Positions 6,279 to 7,145 of a DNA stretch of 7,145 nucleotides are shown here, piece after piece. The notes under the pieces were generated by a model that did not search any database, was not told where the DNA came from, and saw nothing but the letters and a program-made list of their open reading frames with translations. Each line of letters opens with the position of its first letter. Positions within the stretch are counted from its first letter, which is position 1. A program made the translations under genes and the position numbers. The DNA is from JBMNQS01 sp050944255 (GTDB lineage: Bacteria > Bacillota > Clostridia > Christensenellales > Maliibacteriaceae), in NCBI GenBank assembly GCA_050944255.1, contig JBMNQS010000086.1, forward strand, positions 1 through 7,145, in the 5' to 3' direction.

Positions 6279-6440
6279 GCCTCCGGCGGCCCCAAGAAAC
6301 TTTATCATCCGCAAGCTCCGCTTGAGGGATGGGATAACAATAAAAAGTATGCTTTACTTCCGCGAAGCGCATTAAAGTCTTTTGGAGTTCTTAGAACCTT
6401 TTCTTCCAGAAAAGGTTCTAAGCGGGTCCGGGCAGCGCCC
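6279..6440. repeat. Modular intergenic repeat, copy 3
   Basis: Starts GCCTCCGGCGGCCC. The core 6291-6394 is 104 bp and closely matches copy 2. It carries the same 15-bp hairpin at 6390-6422 with loop TCC instead of CCC, then CCGGGC-AGC-GCCCGG with full pairing. Stem sequence is conserved between copies 2 and 3 while the loop differs. Confidence 0.88.
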
Positions 6441-6512
6441 GGCAGCTTCTTAAGGCGGAGCCTTAAGCGTTCGCGTTCCCGACCGGCGCCCGGCAGTTTC
6501 TTAAAGCAGAGC
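6435..6512. repeat. Pair of 27-bp direct repeats with a hairpin between
   Basis: Positions 6435-6461 and 6486-6512 both begin GCGCCCGGCAG and agree at 24 of 27 bases; all three differences are transitions. The first copy is part of an 8-bp hairpin (CTTAAGGC-GGA-GCCTTAAG, 6449-6467), which the second copy lacks. The pair lies between the three-copy repeat and the P-II terminator. Confidence 0.75.
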
Positions 6513-6518
6513 GCAGCA

Positions 6519-6543
6519 AAAAGAGGGCCGACGGCCCTCTTTT
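6519..6543 (-). terminator. Rho-independent terminator after the P-II gene
   Basis: An 11-bp perfect stem AAAAGAGGGCC / GGCCCTCTTTT with a 3-nt loop begins 12 bp past the P-II stop codon and ends in a T-run on the minus strand. The symmetry also gives it T-runs on the plus strand, so it could work both ways. Confidence 0.9.
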
Positions 6544-6555
6544 CGGGGAGGTTAT

Positions 6556-6906
6556 TTACTCATGATCCTGCAGGGCGTCGAAGCCTTCTTCGCCGGTGCG
6601 GACACGAATGACGTTTTCCACATCGTAGACAAAAATCTTGCCGTCGCCGATATGCCCGGTATACAGCGCCTTTTTGGCCGTATCGATGACGGTCTGGACC
6701 GGCACTTTGCTCACCACGATATCCACCTTCACTTTAGGCAGCAGCGAGAAGTCCAGCGGTACGCCGCGGTAGTATTCCGGGCGGCCCTTCTGGATGCCCG
6801 CGCCCAGAACCTGCGTGACGGTGATGCCGGTGATGCCGATCTCGCTCATGGCCTGTTTGAGCTGCTCAAACTTGCTCTGGTTGAAGATGATGGAAACTTT
6901 CGTCAT
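6556..6906 (-). CDS. P-II family nitrogen-regulator domain protein, probably missing its N-terminal part
   Basis: From the ATG at 6906 this is 116 residues, a full P-II domain that aligns without gaps to E. coli GlnB through residue 58. P-II trimers sense ATP/ADP and 2-oxoglutarate and regulate nitrogen proteins such as the ammonium channel. Diagnostic parts are GITGITVTQV (24-33), QKG (39-41), YYRG (45-48), LLPKVKVDIVVS, TGHIGDGKIFV and IRVRTGEEG. Residue 51, the uridylylated Tyr of GlnB, is Leu, and residue 38 is Ile instead of Arg. No ribosome site precedes 6906. The frame stays open to 7050 through an Ala/Pro/Val-rich stretch (AVAVAPSPAAVPVDSAVPVE), which resembles a linker. I infer that it was the C-terminal domain of a longer protein such as an Amt-P-II fusion. 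A GTG start at 6999 is the alternative. Confidence 0.85.
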   Translation of the reverse strand: MTKVSIIFNQSKFEQLKQAMSEIGITGITVTQVLGAGIQKGRPEYYRGVPLDFSLLPKVKVDIVVSKVPVQTVIDTAKKALYTGHIGDGKIFVYDVENVIRVRTGEEGFDALQDHE

Positions 6907-7044
6907 TTTCACATCACTGCCCGAAGGCGCAGCCGTGCGAAGTTCCACCGGGACCGCGCTGTCCACCGGCACGGCCGCCGGCGAAGGCGCGACAGCCACC
7001 GCCGCGGCGCCGTCGGCGGGCTCTATGTTCTTACCGTCTTTGAT

Positions 7045-7145
7045 ACAATTTTATAATGGAGAATTTATATGTTGGTAGGTTTTATTTAGCAGGAAAGCCC
7101 TTATATCAAGGGCTTTATGAGGTTTAATTCTATTTTAAAAAGTAT
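7045..7145. other. AT-rich segment of unlike composition with a 23-codon plus-strand frame
   Basis: G+C here is only about 27%, against roughly 60% elsewhere. On the minus strand all three frames contain stops, so the P-II frame ends on entering it. On the plus strand, ATG at 7056 opens MENLYVGRFYLAGKPLYQGL and stops at 7127. TATAAT at 7052-7057 overlaps that start, so it is not a good promoter for it. A 9-bp inverted repeat (AAAGCCCTT/AAGGGCTTT, 7094-7116) lies inside. It could be the edge of a mobile element, a promoter region for the P-II gene, or a misjoined assembly end. Confidence 0.45.

Noticed and set aside
6061..6372. Minus-strand 103-codon frame with internally repeated peptides
   Set aside because: It only translates the intergenic repeat copies. 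The peptide repetition comes from DNA repetition, and stems and indels in the copies break the frame elsewhere.
5928..6440. CRISPR array
   Set aside because: Repeats are about 102 bp, diverged, only three in number and full of internal stems. There are no uniform short repeats and no cas genes.

Overview
The window looks like a piece of a GC-rich (roughly 60%) Firmicute of the Clostridia, probably a gut anaerobe of the Oscillospirales/Christensenellales kind. This is inferred from strong AGGAGG-type ribosome sites, sigma-A-type promoters (TTGACG-17-TACAAT), a Gram-positive-style SOS box, a Gram-positive lipoprotein signal and hairpin-rich intergenic repeats. I cannot name the species. All recognisable genes are on the minus strand, so transcription runs from high to low coordinates.

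Layout in the direction of transcription. (1) 7145-6556: about 100 bp of very AT-rich DNA abuts a P-II nitrogen-regulator domain. Its reading frame continues upstream into an Ala/Pro/Val-rich, linker-like stretch and then stops where the AT-rich DNA begins. The domain lacks the usual uridylylation tyrosine. A strong terminator follows at 6519-6543. (2) 6512-5928: a gene-free stretch built from three about 102-bp copies of a modular repeat carrying interchangeable hairpins. (3) 5857-3718: a promoter and a compact three-gene operon encoding an SDR oxidoreductase, an AlkD-like DNA alkylation repair protein and a ProXp/PrdX-type tRNA-editing deacylase. The last two genes overlap by 4 bp. (4) 3649-2513: a lipoprotein of unknown function with beta-propeller-like sequence, possibly read through from the operon. 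(5) 2485-2143: a 291-bp highly structured segment bounded by two perfect 24-bp direct repeats. Each repeat contains the same hairpin, and one copy forms the terminator before the next gene. (6) 2115-848: dinB (DNA polymerase IV) with its own promoter and a near-consensus SOS box just downstream of the -10. (7) 827-1: another promoter, a leader of about 290 nt that may hold a broken small membrane-protein gene, and the first 168 codons of an exported SxxK serine hydrolase that runs off the window.

Functionally, DinB and the AlkD-like protein both concern DNA damage but sit in separate transcription units. The tRNA deacylase is a translation-quality factor. There is no convincing complete novel system here. 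The most unusual material is non-coding: the three-copy hairpin repeat and the structured insert between identical terminator stems. The apparently beheaded P-II domain is next.
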